64,000 nucleotides of DNA. Source: Acidobacteriota bacterium (GTDB lineage: Bacteria > Acidobacteriota > Terriglobia > Acidiferrales > UBA7541). This document shows, piece after piece, positions 35,827 through 45,060 of the stretch. A program made the position numbers and the translations under genes. The notes under the pieces are model-generated. The model made no database searches and was not told the origin of the DNA. It worked only from the letters and a program-made list of their open reading frames with translations. Location: contig JABCZK010000019.1 in NCBI GenBank assembly GCA_013289695.1, positions 1 to 64,000 of the forward strand, written 5' to 3'. Numbering within the stretch: the first letter of the stretch is position 1; each line of letters begins with the position of its first letter.

Positions 35827-36434
35827 GCGAATCCTGTTTCCAGCAGGCGTTTGCGCAGTCGCTCCAGGCACCGCTGCCGGATGAATCCGATTGAGCCCAC
35901 CGCAATCCCCAGCGTCGCGGCAATTTCCTGATACGGTCGCACCGGCTCGTCATAGAAAAGCATGCGCACCAGTTGGCGGCAGCGCGGCGGCAACTCAGCC
36001 ATGGCCTGCCGCAAACTTTGCTCGTCTTGCGCCTCCCGCAAAATGTCCTCAGCGCGGGACGGAGTGCTCTTCTGGAATTCCTTGGCGGCCGGATCCAGAA
36101 CTTCCGTGCGTTGTTGCTGTTGTTTCCGATGAAAGCATTTATGCGCAGTGACCTGCATGATCCATTTCGGCAGTGCCTTCACTTTGCGCAATTTAGGTAG
36201 TTCCGACAAGAGATCCAGGCAGACCGCCTGAAAAATGTCCGTCGAATCGTCCGCGGAGAATCCGTACTTCACGGGGATCGAAAAAATGAGGTTCTTATAC
36301 TTGAAGATCAGTGCGCACCAGGCCTCTTCACTGCCTCCGATGCATTCACGGACCAGGCGCGCGTCTGGCCAGGCCGCGCGCACGTCATCGTGCGCCGGAG
36401 TTTTTCGGGCAGCGTTGCGGCTCAGGCTCGCCAT
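35823..36434 (-). CDS. ECF-like sigma-70 family RNA polymerase sigma factor
   Basis: The 203-residue protein has region 2 (about 25-95: LVRECIGGSEEAWCALIFKYKNLIFSIPVKYGF, DIFQAVCLDLL, KALPKWIMQVTAHKCF) and region 4 (about 140-200: LRQAMAELPPRCRQLVRMLFY, YQEIAATLGIAVGSIGFIRQRCLERLRK). Regions 1 and 3 are absent, as in ECF sigma factors. Its ATG follows directly on the stop of the binding-protein gene (TAAATG), and its own stop overlaps the CHAT start. There is no own ribosome-binding site, so it depends on translation of the upstream gene. Confidence 0.85.
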   Translation of the reverse strand: MASLSRNAARKTPAHDDVRAAWPDARLVRECIGGSEEAWCALIFKYKNLIFSIPVKYGFSADDSTDIFQAVCLDLLSELPKLRKVKALPKWIMQVTAHKCFHRKQQQQRTEVLDPAAKEFQKSTPSRAEDILREAQDEQSLRQAMAELPPRCRQLVRMLFYDEPVRPYQEIAATLGIAVGSIGFIRQRCLERLRKRLLETGFA

Positions 36435-38183
36435 TTATTGCACGTAAAGCTGTTCGATATTCCACAGCGCGTAAGGAACCAAAATGGCCGGGCGAAAGTT
36501 TCCCACACGATTGGCGGCACCCACTAATATATTGGGGCTCACCAGGCAAATTATCGGCAGGTCCTCGGCGACGATTTCCTGCACGCGGTCGTATAAATTC
36601 TTGCGCTTGGCATAGTCCAGAGTGACGAGCTGCTGTTGCATCAAGCGATCCATCTCGGATTCCCACGCGGTGGCCGGCTTTTCCTGGCGCGGATGCCACA
36701 GGTGAGTTTCGCCGCTGGATAGCCACACGTTCATTTCCGACGTTGGATCGGCATCGCCGCTGACCAATCCCATTACTGCCGCTTCATAGTTGTACGTATT
36801 GGTCAGCCGGTCCACCAAGGCGTGAAATTCCAACGGTACGACCTGCACCGTCATTCCCAATTGGCTCAAATCGTCTTGAACAATTGTCGCGATTTTTGTC
36901 CGCTGCGCATTCGAGGAACTGGTGAGGATCGAAAATTCCACGGAGTTGCCGTGCGGATCCACCAGGGCGCCATCGCTCTTCCAGGAGAAGCCCGCGGATT
37001 CGAGCAGCTGGCGCGCCTGTTCCAGCGAGCGCGCCGGATGCGCAATTTTCTCGTCCAGCCATAACTTGTTTCCCGGCGTCACCTGATCCCAGAGCGGAGT
37101 CGCGCGTCCGTTATAAACCAGGCGGACGATTCCCGCGCGGTCAATCGCCGCCGAAACAGCCTGCCGGAAGCGCAAGTCCTGAAACCAAACCTGCTTCTTG
37201 GCAATTTCGGGAGGCCCTTGCGCAGCCAGATCGTTCATATTGAAAAACAAAAAATTGTATTCCAGCCCCGCGCCCAGATCGTCCAGATGATAGCCCTTCG
37301 TCGCTTGCTGCTTCTGCAGCACCGCGAAATTGTCCGCGCTGAACCGGCTGAGCACGTCCGTATCTCCGGACTGGAAGCGGATGACCTGCGCGTCTTCGCT
37401 GGGCACGAACAGAAAAACAATCTCGTTCAAATATGGCAGTTGGTTTCCGGCGCGGTCAGCCTTCCAATAATATGGATTGCGCTCCAGCACCACGCGTTGC
37501 CCCGCAATGTATTCCTTCAAACGAAATGGGCCGAGCCCGGCGAATTGGCTGGGCGGCATGGAAAGACTCCACGCCCGAGAAAACGTGCCATCGCGGTAGC
37601 CGCTCTCCAGCAAATGGCGCGGCAAAATGGCGATGCTATCGAACAACCGTTCGGCCGCGGCATAGGGCTGCGCCAATTCAAAGCGGACGGCGAAGTCATT
37701 CACCTTCACGACGGTGATCGGCTTTCCGCCCACGATCAGCAGATCTCGCTGTGAAGAATCAACTTTTTCGTCGAGGTAAATCTGAAAACTGAAAATCACG
37801 TCGTCTGCGTTGAACGGTTCGCCATCGGAAAACCGCAATCCGCGGCGAAGTTGCAGCGTGTATTGCCGCCCGTCGCGCGAGACGCTCCACGATTTTGCCA
37901 GCGCAGGTTCAGTCTTCAGTGACTCGCGATTGATGTGAATCAAATCAGCGGTGAGGCAACGAATCACGTCGCGTGAAGGTTCATCCAACGCCAGAGCGGG
38001 ATTCAGAGTTTTCGGTTCCGAACGCAAAGCAATCACGAGCCTGCCGCCCGCGTGGCCCGGAGTACCGTCGGCGATCATCCGGTCGTCGCTAGCGTGCGAA
38101 GGGAGGGCACGCGCGCCCGCGTAGGCGCACGAAATCGCCACGATCAACACGACGCACGCCTTAGCCAGCCGAATTCTCCTCAC
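36435..38183 (-). CDS. Peptide-type ABC transporter substrate-binding protein
   Basis: The 582-residue protein is a family 5 solute-binding protein of the DppA/OppA type. It has an export signal (about 1-26), GGRLVIALRSEPKTLNPAL, LAKSWSVSRDGRQYTLQLRRGLRFSDG, and a late region FRQAVSAAIDRAGIVRLVYNGRATP, all family signatures. It captures peptides or nickel-like or sugar ligands in the periplasm; the substrate is not certain. It is the last importer gene and its stop codon touches the sigma start. Confidence 0.87.
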   Translation of the reverse strand: MRRIRLAKACVVLIVAISCAYAGARALPSHASDDRMIADGTPGHAGGRLVIALRSEPKTLNPALALDEPSRDVIRCLTADLIHINRESLKTEPALAKSWSVSRDGRQYTLQLRRGLRFSDGEPFNADDVIFSFQIYLDEKVDSSQRDLLIVGGKPITVVKVNDFAVRFELAQPYAAAERLFDSIAILPRHLLESGYRDGTFSRAWSLSMPPSQFAGLGPFRLKEYIAGQRVVLERNPYYWKADRAGNQLPYLNEIVFLFVPSEDAQVIRFQSGDTDVLSRFSADNFAVLQKQQATKGYHLDDLGAGLEYNFLFFNMNDLAAQGPPEIAKKQVWFQDLRFRQAVSAAIDRAGIVRLVYNGRATPLWDQVTPGNKLWLDEKIAHPARSLEQARQLLESAGFSWKSDGALVDPHGNSVEFSILTSSSNAQRTKIATIVQDDLSQLGMTVQVVPLEFHALVDRLTNTYNYEAAVMGLVSGDADPTSEMNVWLSSGETHLWHPRQEKPATAWESEMDRLMQQQLVTLDYAKRKNLYDRVQEIVAEDLPIICLVSPNILVGAANRVGNFRPAILVPYALWNIEQLYVQ

Positions 38184-38214
38184 GCATCAACTCTTAGCAG
38201 AGATTTCCCGATTT

Positions 38215-39249
38215 TTACAGCGGCACGGACTTGTGAAGTTCCTGCAGGGCATCGGCGGCTGCGTAAAACACCACGAACAGTGGAATCAACAGCAGAGCGG
38301 GCAGGAACATCCACCAGTATGAAGAAAGAACCGAATACTGCTGCAGCGAAGATAACAGCGCGCCCCAGCTGGGCATCGGCTCGCCAACGCCCAGCCCTAG
38401 AAAAGTGAGAGTCACTTCCGCGAGAACATACTGAGGGATGAGGAGCGTGATTTGCGTGAGCAGCACCGCGTAAGTCTGCGGAAGCACATGCCGCCGCAGC
38501 AGGTACGCGTCGGAAGCTCCGAAACCGCGCGCTGCGAGCACAAAATTGCGTTCCTTCGCGCTAAGCACCACGCCACGAATCAGGCGCGCAGGACGCGCCC
38601 AGCCGATCAGGCCCATCACCGAAATGAGCAGCAGGAAAACCTGCCATTGCGAAATGTGCAGGGGCAGCGCTGCTCGCACCGCGAACAAGAGATAGAGCCA
38701 GGGCAACGCGAGAAACAGTTCTCCGCCGCGCATCAGAAGTTCATCAATCCATCCGCCGTAGTACCCGGCGATTCCGCCCGCAAGGATTCCGATAGCGACC
38801 GAAAGAATTGCCGCGATCAGCCCGGCGAGCAGAGAAATCTGGCTGCCATAGAGAAACCGCGACAATTGATCGCGGCCGTATCCATCTGAACCCATCAGGA
38901 ATATGCGCGCGGGCCTTGCAACGCCGAACAAATGCGCGCGCGACGTGAAGACGCAGGCGATTTTGTAAGGTGCGCCGAGTACGAACCAGCGGAGCGGATA
39001 GGGCTGATCCGAACCCTGTGCAGAACTCTCAGCGCTTTGGCCTGAATCGCCCGGACCGTAAACGAAGGGACGAATGTGAAAAGTTCCACCGGCATCCACA
39101 AAATGAATAGCGGTTGGCGGCGCGAACGGTGTGTCGCGATCCTGGGTCGCGAAATCATACGGAGCGAAAAAGCCGGCGAAGAGTACGACACAACAGAACG
39201 CCGCTAATGCGACGACCGGCCACGCGAGTTTGCGCCGTTGCGTCAGCAC
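38215..39249 (-). CDS. Peptide-type ABC transporter permease (DppC-like)
   Basis: The 344-residue permease has a cytoplasmic N-terminus, a first helix at about 12-32, a long periplasmic segment, and five further helices. The EAA loop is visible near RNFVLAARGFGASDAYLLRRHVLPQ. The GTG at 39249 starts one base after the stop of the preceding permease, with GGATGG upstream; the longer upstream reading belongs to the other permease. It pairs with the DppB-like protein to form the channel. Confidence 0.85.
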   Translation of the reverse strand: MLTQRRKLAWPVVALAAFCCVVLFAGFFAPYDFATQDRDTPFAPPTAIHFVDAGGTFHIRPFVYGPGDSGQSAESSAQGSDQPYPLRWFVLGAPYKIACVFTSRAHLFGVARPARIFLMGSDGYGRDQLSRFLYGSQISLLAGLIAAILSVAIGILAGGIAGYYGGWIDELLMRGGELFLALPWLYLLFAVRAALPLHISQWQVFLLLISVMGLIGWARPARLIRGVVLSAKERNFVLAARGFGASDAYLLRRHVLPQTYAVLLTQITLLIPQYVLAEVTLTFLGLGVGEPMPSWGALLSSLQQYSVLSSYWWMFLPALLLIPLFVVFYAAADALQELHKSVPL

Positions 39250-39250
39250 G

Positions 39251-40213
39251 TCAGTCCATCCGAATCCGCGGATCCGTAGCGAAAAGCAATGCGTCCGCGA
39301 CGAGGTTCCCAGCCACCAGAAAAACAGACGAGAGCATAACCGCGCCGACAACCACGTAAACATCTTTCGCCAGTATGGCATCCACCAGCAAAGGCCCAAC
39401 CCCTGGCCAGCTCAACACCATTTCCACAAGCAAAGAGGCACTTAGCATCGCAGCAATCGAATATCCGAAAAGTGTAATCAGGGGATTGGCGGCAACCGGT
39501 AGCGCATAGCATAGGAGCACACGGCGTTCCGGAATCCCGTGCGCGCGCGCGGCACGCACGAAGGGAGCTTCCAACACTTCGATCATCGCCGAGCGCACAT
39601 GCCGGACCAGCGGCGGCAGAGTCGCGAGCACCAGCCCGAGTGCAGGCAAAAAAAGATGAATGGCGAGATTCTTTACTTTCCCGGCAACGCCCAGGTCTTC
39701 GAATCCGGCGGACATCATTCCGCCCGTTGGAAACCATCCCGTGCGCACAGCCACCAGCAGCAGCGCGAGAAACAAGACCAGATCCGGCACAGTAAGCAAC
39801 GAAGAAGTCAAAATTCCGCCGGCACGGTCGCTCCATTTTCCGCGCCGCGCCGCGCTCCATATTCCGAAGGGAATCGCGAGCAACCATGCCAGCAGCAGCG
39901 AGGTTCCGGTCAAGAGCAGAGTATTGCGCGCGCGCACGGCCAAAAGCGGCGCAACCGGCGTGCCGTATGCAAAAGAAGTTCCAAAATCCCCGCGCCAAAC
40001 AGAACGCAGCCAATGTTCGTAGCGAATCGGCAAGGGTTTATCGAGGCCGTATTGCGAGCGCAGTGCGGCAACGGTATGCGCGGAAATCTGTGGGTTCAGA
40101 CGGATCGGCGTAAAAAAGTCCCCTGGCGCCAGTTGCAGAATCGCAAACGAAAAAATCGAAACTGCGAAGAGCAGGAGCGTCGAGTGCACGATTCTTCGCG
40201 CAAGGTATCTCAT
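39251..40213 (-). CDS. Peptide-type ABC transporter permease (DppB-like)
   Basis: The 320-residue permease has the DppB-type N-terminus MRYLARRIVHSTLLLFAVSIFSFAILQLAPGDF, and the family segment RSQYGLDKPLPIRYEHWL, followed by five helices and the EAA-like PFVRAARAHGIPERRVL. The ATG is eight bases after the stop of the upstream ATPase gene; the longer ORF reading extends into that gene and is rejected. Confidence 0.87.
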   Translation of the reverse strand: MRYLARRIVHSTLLLFAVSIFSFAILQLAPGDFFTPIRLNPQISAHTVAALRSQYGLDKPLPIRYEHWLRSVWRGDFGTSFAYGTPVAPLLAVRARNTLLLTGTSLLLAWLLAIPFGIWSAARRGKWSDRAGGILTSSLLTVPDLVLFLALLLVAVRTGWFPTGGMMSAGFEDLGVAGKVKNLAIHLFLPALGLVLATLPPLVRHVRSAMIEVLEAPFVRAARAHGIPERRVLLCYALPVAANPLITLFGYSIAAMLSASLLVEMVLSWPGVGPLLVDAILAKDVYVVVGAVMLSSVFLVAGNLVADALLFATDPRIRMD

Positions 40214-40221
40214 GGCGGCGC

Positions 40222-41064
40222 TTACGCGGACCGCTCGAGCAGGATCGATTGCACGGAGCGCACACTGGCGAGAAGTTCCCTGGTGTAAGAATGCTCGGGC
40301 GATGCAAACAGATTCCGAGTGCTCTTCCACTCCACAATCCTGCCCAAGCGCATGACCGCAACTTCGTCGGCAAACTCGGAAACCAAACGCAGATCGTGCG
40401 AAATGTGCAGGAAGCTCAGCGAGTGCGCCGCCTGCAGCTCCGCCAGCAATTTCAGAATCAAAGTCTGGTTCGCTGCGTCGAGATTCGCAAGCGCCTCGTC
40501 CAGAATCAGCAGATGCGGGCCGAGTGCGAGGGCTCTGGCGATCGCGACGCGCTGGCGTTGGCCGCCGCTGAACTCCAATGGCCGTTTGCGCTCCCATGCG
40601 GGGTCCAGTCCGACTTGCTCCATCAGTTGTAACGCTCGCGCACGCCGCTGCGATTTCGTCCCCTCGCCCTGAATCAGCAGCGGCTCGGCGATAATCTCGC
40701 AGGCAGTCAACCGGGGGTTCAGCGCGGATGACGGGTCTTGAAAAATGAGTTGAACTTCGCGCCGCATCGAAAAAAGTTCCTTCCCGCTGAGTGCCGCCAA
40801 ATTCGTTCCTGCGAGTTCGACGGTTCCATTCGTCGCTGGTTCCAATAAGGCGATGCACCGCGCCAAACTGGACTTCCCGGCGCCAGACTCTCCCACCACC
40901 GCCAGCGTCTTACCTGGAAAAATCGTCAGGGAAACATCCTGAAATGCATCGACCGCAATCTTCGTGTGTGAAAACGGCCGCCGTTGCAAGTATTGTTTGC
41001 CCAGGCCGGAGACGCGCAGCAACGGCTCGAGCTGGCTGCCATTCGATCGCGGCCCGGGATTCAT
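40222..41064 (-). CDS. Peptide-type ABC transporter ATP-binding protein (DppF-like)
   Basis: The 280-residue ATPase has a Walker A (GESGAGKSS), Q-loop (FQDPSSALNPR), signature (FSGGQRQRVAIARAL), Walker B (LLILDEALANLD) and His switch (HISHDLRLV). The ATG at 41064 has AGGAG six bases upstream and is preferred to an in-frame start inside the upstream gene. It energises import together with the second ATPase. Confidence 0.88.
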   Translation of the reverse strand: MNPGPRSNGSQLEPLLRVSGLGKQYLQRRPFSHTKIAVDAFQDVSLTIFPGKTLAVVGESGAGKSSLARCIALLEPATNGTVELAGTNLAALSGKELFSMRREVQLIFQDPSSALNPRLTACEIIAEPLLIQGEGTKSQRRARALQLMEQVGLDPAWERKRPLEFSGGQRQRVAIARALALGPHLLILDEALANLDAANQTLILKLLAELQAAHSLSFLHISHDLRLVSEFADEVAVMRLGRIVEWKSTRNLFASPEHSYTRELLASVRSVQSILLERSA

Positions 41065-41105
41065 GCTCTGCTCCTGTCGTTCTGGCATCGCGGCGCAATA
41101 AACAG

Positions 41106-41930
41106 CTACGTGACCATCTCGAAATCCATGTCTGCGGCAACGCTCGCCGGCGCCGCGGTTCGCAGCATCGCCCGCGTACAGGCATGGGAAGGATTCCGAT
41201 AGAGTTGCTCGAACGGTCCCCGTTCCACGATCCGGCCGTTGGCCATCACCATCAAACGGTCCGCGAGGCTCGCCTGAACTTCCGGCGCGTGGCTGATCAG
41301 CAAAATCGAAATTTGTAATTCCCGCTGCAATTCCCGCAATAACGCCAGAATTTCGCACTGGCTGCGCGCATCGAGCGAAGCCGCCGGCTCGTCTGCAATT
41401 AGCAGCGCCGGTTTGCAGGCAAGCGCCTGCGCCAGGACCACGCGTTGCCGCTGCCCTCCGCTCAATTGGTGCGGATACGCCGAAGAGATCCGTCGGACGT
41501 CAGAAAAGCCAACGCGCGCAAGCGCCAATTCCGCATCCGCGCGGCAGCGCTCCCATTTACAGTCGTTGTGCGCGTGAATCACTTCCGCGACCTGATCTCT
41601 TATTTTCATTACCGGGCTCAGTGCGAGCTCGGGTTCCTGGAACACCAGCGAAATTCCCGCTCCGCGGATTGCGCGCAGCGAACTTCGTTCCTTCGAGAGC
41701 AATTCTTCGCCGCGAAACTGGATTGAACCCGAGACATCGGCCTGCTCCTCCGAAAGCAAGCCGAGCAAAGCGAGTGCCATGCTCGTCTTGCCGCACCCTG
41801 ATTCGCCCATTAGGCCCAAAACTTCACCCTCGCCGATTTCGAAGCTCACTTGCTGCACGGCGTGGTGCCGGCTCGGGCCAGCCCCGCGGTAGGAGACATC
41901 CAAGTTTTTTACTCGAAGCAAAACTTCCAT
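41106..41930 (-). CDS. Peptide-type ABC transporter ATP-binding protein (DppD-like)
   Basis: The 274-residue ATPase has Walker A (GESGCGKTS), Q-loop (FQEPELALSP), signature (LSGGQRQRVVLAQAL), Walker B (ALLIADEPAASLD) and the His switch (LISHAPEV). The ATG at 41930 is preceded by GGAAGG; a further upstream start at 41996 is possible. It is the first gene of the run that continues through the importer to the sigma, CHAT and S8 genes. Confidence 0.88.
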   Translation of the reverse strand: MEVLLRVKNLDVSYRGAGPSRHHAVQQVSFEIGEGEVLGLMGESGCGKTSMALALLGLLSEEQADVSGSIQFRGEELLSKERSSLRAIRGAGISLVFQEPELALSPVMKIRDQVAEVIHAHNDCKWERCRADAELALARVGFSDVRRISSAYPHQLSGGQRQRVVLAQALACKPALLIADEPAASLDARSQCEILALLRELQRELQISILLISHAPEVQASLADRLMVMANGRIVERGPFEQLYRNPSHACTRAMLRTAAPASVAADMDFEMVT

Positions 41931-42387
41931 CAAGACCTTCCCGGGTGTTTTCCAAGCGCAACATTTGCCAGCCAGCGCGAACTGCAACGAGCGCATCGCA
42001 AGCGTATTTGGGCGAAACCGGGCCCAAGTCGCTCGCGAGGAGACCTGTCGTAGGCTTCAGTTATTAAGGTAGGGATGCACTGCGCAGGTGTCGATGGGCC
42101 GTTGGCTCTGGTAGCCCTGTAAGTTACTGGTACTAAGGTACTAAGGCGATGCTAGGTCGTGAAAAATAGCGGCTCGTCCCGCCAAAAACCAAGGCGCGGC
42201 TCCATGCTTGCTCGTACCAGAAACCGGCGTGCGTCCAGTCAGGTATGCCGCCATTTTCACATCGCGCACAGCGACGCCGGCCGCGCTCCCTGCCGCTGGC
42301 CGCTCGGCTCTCCGGGGAGGCGAACACACCATAAATAAGGATAGAATCCAGCTCTTGCTTCCGTTCGAGCGTTTTGGAGGTTTATCA
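41931..42387. other. Divergent promoter region with a small tandem repeat
   Basis: This gap separates the importer operon (minus) from the tolC-emrAB operon (plus). GGTACTAA occurs twice in tandem near 42129-42144. A TAGAAT lies near 42343, about 45 bp before the TolC-like start, and could be its -10 element. No ORF is credible. Confidence 0.45.
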
Positions 42388-43728
42388 ATGGCCGCGAATT
42401 TCCGGCATATATTTGTCGTGCTCGTCCTAATTCTGCAGGTATCGCTGCCGTTCGATACTTCCGCGCAGCAGCAGCCGGCGGCCCCGCCCCTACCGCTGCA
42501 GCTCACGCTGCAACAAGCCGTGCGACTCGCGCTTAAGCAAAATCCCCAGCGCGTGATCGCTCAACTTCTCGTTTCCGAAAGCGACCGCAATAGTCAGATT
42601 GCCCGCTCCGCGCTGCTTCCCCACGCGGACATCGAGGGGCAGGCCTTCATCAACCAATACAACGTTCAAAGCATCGAGCGTGCGCCGCAGCGCGCAGGGC
42701 TCGGTCCCTATCAGCTCATCCAAGTCGGCCCTGCGTTTTCGCAGACCATCCTGAACTTCCAGAAAATTCGCGCGTACCAAATCGGCCGCGAAGGCACGCA
42801 CCAAGCGCGCGCCGACGAACAGACCACGCGCGAAATTGTGGTAAACGCCGTCGTGGACCAATACCTGCTCATTCTTAGCGCTCTTGCTACCCGCGACGCC
42901 GCGAACGCACGCGTGGCACTTGCCCAGCGGCTCTACGACCAGGCTGGGGAATTGCAGAAAACAGGAATCGGTTTGAGCATAGACACGGTGCGAGCCAACG
43001 TCGAACTGCAGAACGAGCGTCAAAATCTGATTGATGCCGAAACGCTGACCCATACCACCAAGTACAGCTTGGCCGCGCTGCTCGATCTGCCTCGCGACCT
43101 GGATCTTGAAGTCAGCGACCGCCTCGATTTCTACGACCTTCCGACGCTCGACAAACAAACGCTGCTCGATCAAGCATTAACCGCGCGCCCGGAGATTCGC
43201 TCCTTGAATTCGCAGCAACGCATCGCCAAACTCACGACGGATGCGGCGGGCGAGCAGCGCCTTCCGCAATTGGATTTCGCCGGATTCTGGTTCTATCAGG
43301 GTTCCCGCTTCAATAATGGCATTCCGGCCTACAACTATACCGTCGCTCTTGAATTTCCACTTTTCACCGGTGGCCGCATTCGCGCGGAAGAAGCGCGAGC
43401 CAAGCTCGAAGCGCAGCACGTCGCGGAGAATCGCCGCCAGCTGGAAGCGCAAATCGTGAATGAAGTAAAATCCGCTCTCGATGAACTCAGGGCCGCGCGA
43501 AATTCCGTGGACGTCGCCAATCTTGGTCTGCAGCTGGCGCAGGAAGAAGTGGCTCAGGCGCAGCGCCGTTTTGCGGCCGGTGTCACCACTAACGTCGAAG
43601 TCATCACCGCGCAGGATGAGCTGGCTCGCGCCAACGATAATCAAATCGGCGCGCTTTATCAATTCAATCTGTCTCGCGCGTCGCTGGCACGCGCCACGGG
43701 CCAGGTCGAAGCAATGTACACGAAGTGA
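42388..43728 (+). CDS. TolC-family outer-membrane efflux protein
   Basis: The 446-residue protein has a signal peptide ending TSAQQQ and two OEP repeats typical of TolC (about 30-230 and 245-440). The pattern LTLQQAVRLALKQNPQ is the usual start of the first repeat; FPLFTGGRIRAEEARAKLEAQ marks the second. It forms the trimeric outer-membrane duct for the adjacent emrAB genes. TGGAGG precedes the ATG. Confidence 0.87.
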   Translation: MAANFRHIFVVLVLILQVSLPFDTSAQQQPAAPPLPLQLTLQQAVRLALKQNPQRVIAQLLVSESDRNSQIARSALLPHADIEGQAFINQYNVQSIERAPQRAGLGPYQLIQVGPAFSQTILNFQKIRAYQIGREGTHQARADEQTTREIVVNAVVDQYLLILSALATRDAANARVALAQRLYDQAGELQKTGIGLSIDTVRANVELQNERQNLIDAETLTHTTKYSLAALLDLPRDLDLEVSDRLDFYDLPTLDKQTLLDQALTARPEIRSLNSQQRIAKLTTDAAGEQRLPQLDFAGFWFYQGSRFNNGIPAYNYTVALEFPLFTGGRIRAEEARAKLEAQHVAENRRQLEAQIVNEVKSALDELRAARNSVDVANLGLQLAQEEVAQAQRRFAAGVTTNVEVITAQDELARANDNQIGALYQFNLSRASLARATGQVEAMYTK

Positions 43729-43743
43729 AAGGTGAACTAGATT

Positions 43744-45051
43744 ATGAGCTCCACGCCTGCTACGCCAACGCCGCAACCCAGCGCCCCCGCTCCTGCTGCG
43801 GCGCCGCAGATTCCGCCGGAATCTTTTTCGTTGCGGCACTGGCTGCAACATCTGCATCCCGTCGTGAAGGGCGCGTTCGTCGCCGTCCTCATCTTGCTCG
43901 CAGTCGCGTGGTACATCTTCACCGGCCGCGTCAGCACCGACGACGCCCAGGTGGATTGCCACATCACCGCCGTCGCTCCGCAGGTTCCCGGCTACGTTGT
44001 GGACCTGCTCATCAACGACAATACTCCGGTCAAGGTAGGCGACCTGTTGGTGCAAGTCGATCCCCGCGAATATGAAGCCGAAGTGGCACAGGCCAAAGCC
44101 AATCTGGAATTCGCCGAAGCCCAGGCAAATTCCGCGAAAATCCAAATCGGCCTGACGCGCGAAACCACCACCCACAGCACCAGCGGCGCCGTCCATCAGA
44201 AAGAATCCGATGCCGCCGATTACGCCAGCTCCCAGGCGCAACTCGAACAATCCGCCACCGCGAATCTCCAGGTCGCCGAGGCTAACGTCGCTGCCAAGCG
44301 CGCCACCAACGATCGCGCGCAAAGTGATCTGGCCCGTTACACACCTTTGCTCGGCACCGACGATGTCTCCAAATTTCAATTCGATGCCGTGGATGCCGCC
44401 GCGCGCGTGTCCAAAAGCGATCTTGCCGCCGCCGAACAGCAGCTCTCCGCCGCGCAACAAGCGGTCGTGATTGCCCGCGCGAATGCGCGTTCAGCCGAAG
44501 CGCGCGTATCGCGCTCGCAAGCTCAATTTATGGAGACCAAAGCTCGCGAGCAGCAAGTCCCCATCGCCGAAGCCACCTACAAATCCGCGCTCGCCGCCGT
44601 CGAACGCGCCAAAGCTGCGCTGCAACAAGCCGAGCTGAATCTCGCCTACACTCACATCACCGCCCCCATCACCGGACAAGTCACCCAGAAGTCCGTGGAC
44701 CTGGGCCAGTACGTTTCCCCGGGGCAATTACTTTTCACCATCGTCCCTCTCGATCAGGTGTACGTCACCGCGAATTTCAAGGAAACGCAACTCGAACACG
44801 TCGCGCCCGGTCAGAAAGTTCGCATCCACGTGGACACTTACCGCGAAGAGTTCGCAGGCGTGGTAGATTCCCTCGCGGGTGCGGCCGGTTCGCGCCAAGC
44901 CTTGCTGCCCCCGCAAAACGCCACCGGAAATTTCATTAAAGTGGTGCAGCGTATTCCGGTGAAAATCCTGGTCAAGCCAAACAAGAATCCGAATCTCGTG
45001 CTGCGGCCTGGCATGAATGTGGAAGCGACTATTTACACTCGCTCACGGTGA
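43744..45051 (+). CDS. EmrA/HlyD-family membrane-fusion protein
   Basis: The 435-residue adaptor has a Pro/Ala-rich cytoplasmic N-terminus, one membrane helix (about 42-60), then the biotinyl-lipoyl-like TDDAQVDCHITAVAPQVPGYV, a long coiled-coil region (about 115-300), and a beta-barrel with NLAYTHITAPITGQV and VTANFKETQL. It bridges the inner-membrane EmrB-type pump to TolC. It starts 15 bp after the TolC gene with an AAAGGTG site. Confidence 0.87.
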   Translation: MSSTPATPTPQPSAPAPAAAPQIPPESFSLRHWLQHLHPVVKGAFVAVLILLAVAWYIFTGRVSTDDAQVDCHITAVAPQVPGYVVDLLINDNTPVKVGDLLVQVDPREYEAEVAQAKANLEFAEAQANSAKIQIGLTRETTTHSTSGAVHQKESDAADYASSQAQLEQSATANLQVAEANVAAKRATNDRAQSDLARYTPLLGTDDVSKFQFDAVDAAARVSKSDLAAAEQQLSAAQQAVVIARANARSAEARVSRSQAQFMETKAREQQVPIAEATYKSALAAVERAKAALQQAELNLAYTHITAPITGQVTQKSVDLGQYVSPGQLLFTIVPLDQVYVTANFKETQLEHVAPGQKVRIHVDTYREEFAGVVDSLAGAAGSRQALLPPQNATGNFIKVVQRIPVKILVKPNKNPNLVLRPGMNVEATIYTRSR

Positions 45052-45060
45052 AGAAGCGCA

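Noticed and set aside
30615-41930. A type III-E CRISPR (Craspase) locus
   Set aside because: A TPR-CHAT protease and a sigma factor are present, but no repeat array, no Cas7-11 effector and no Cas1/Cas2 are found anywhere in the window.
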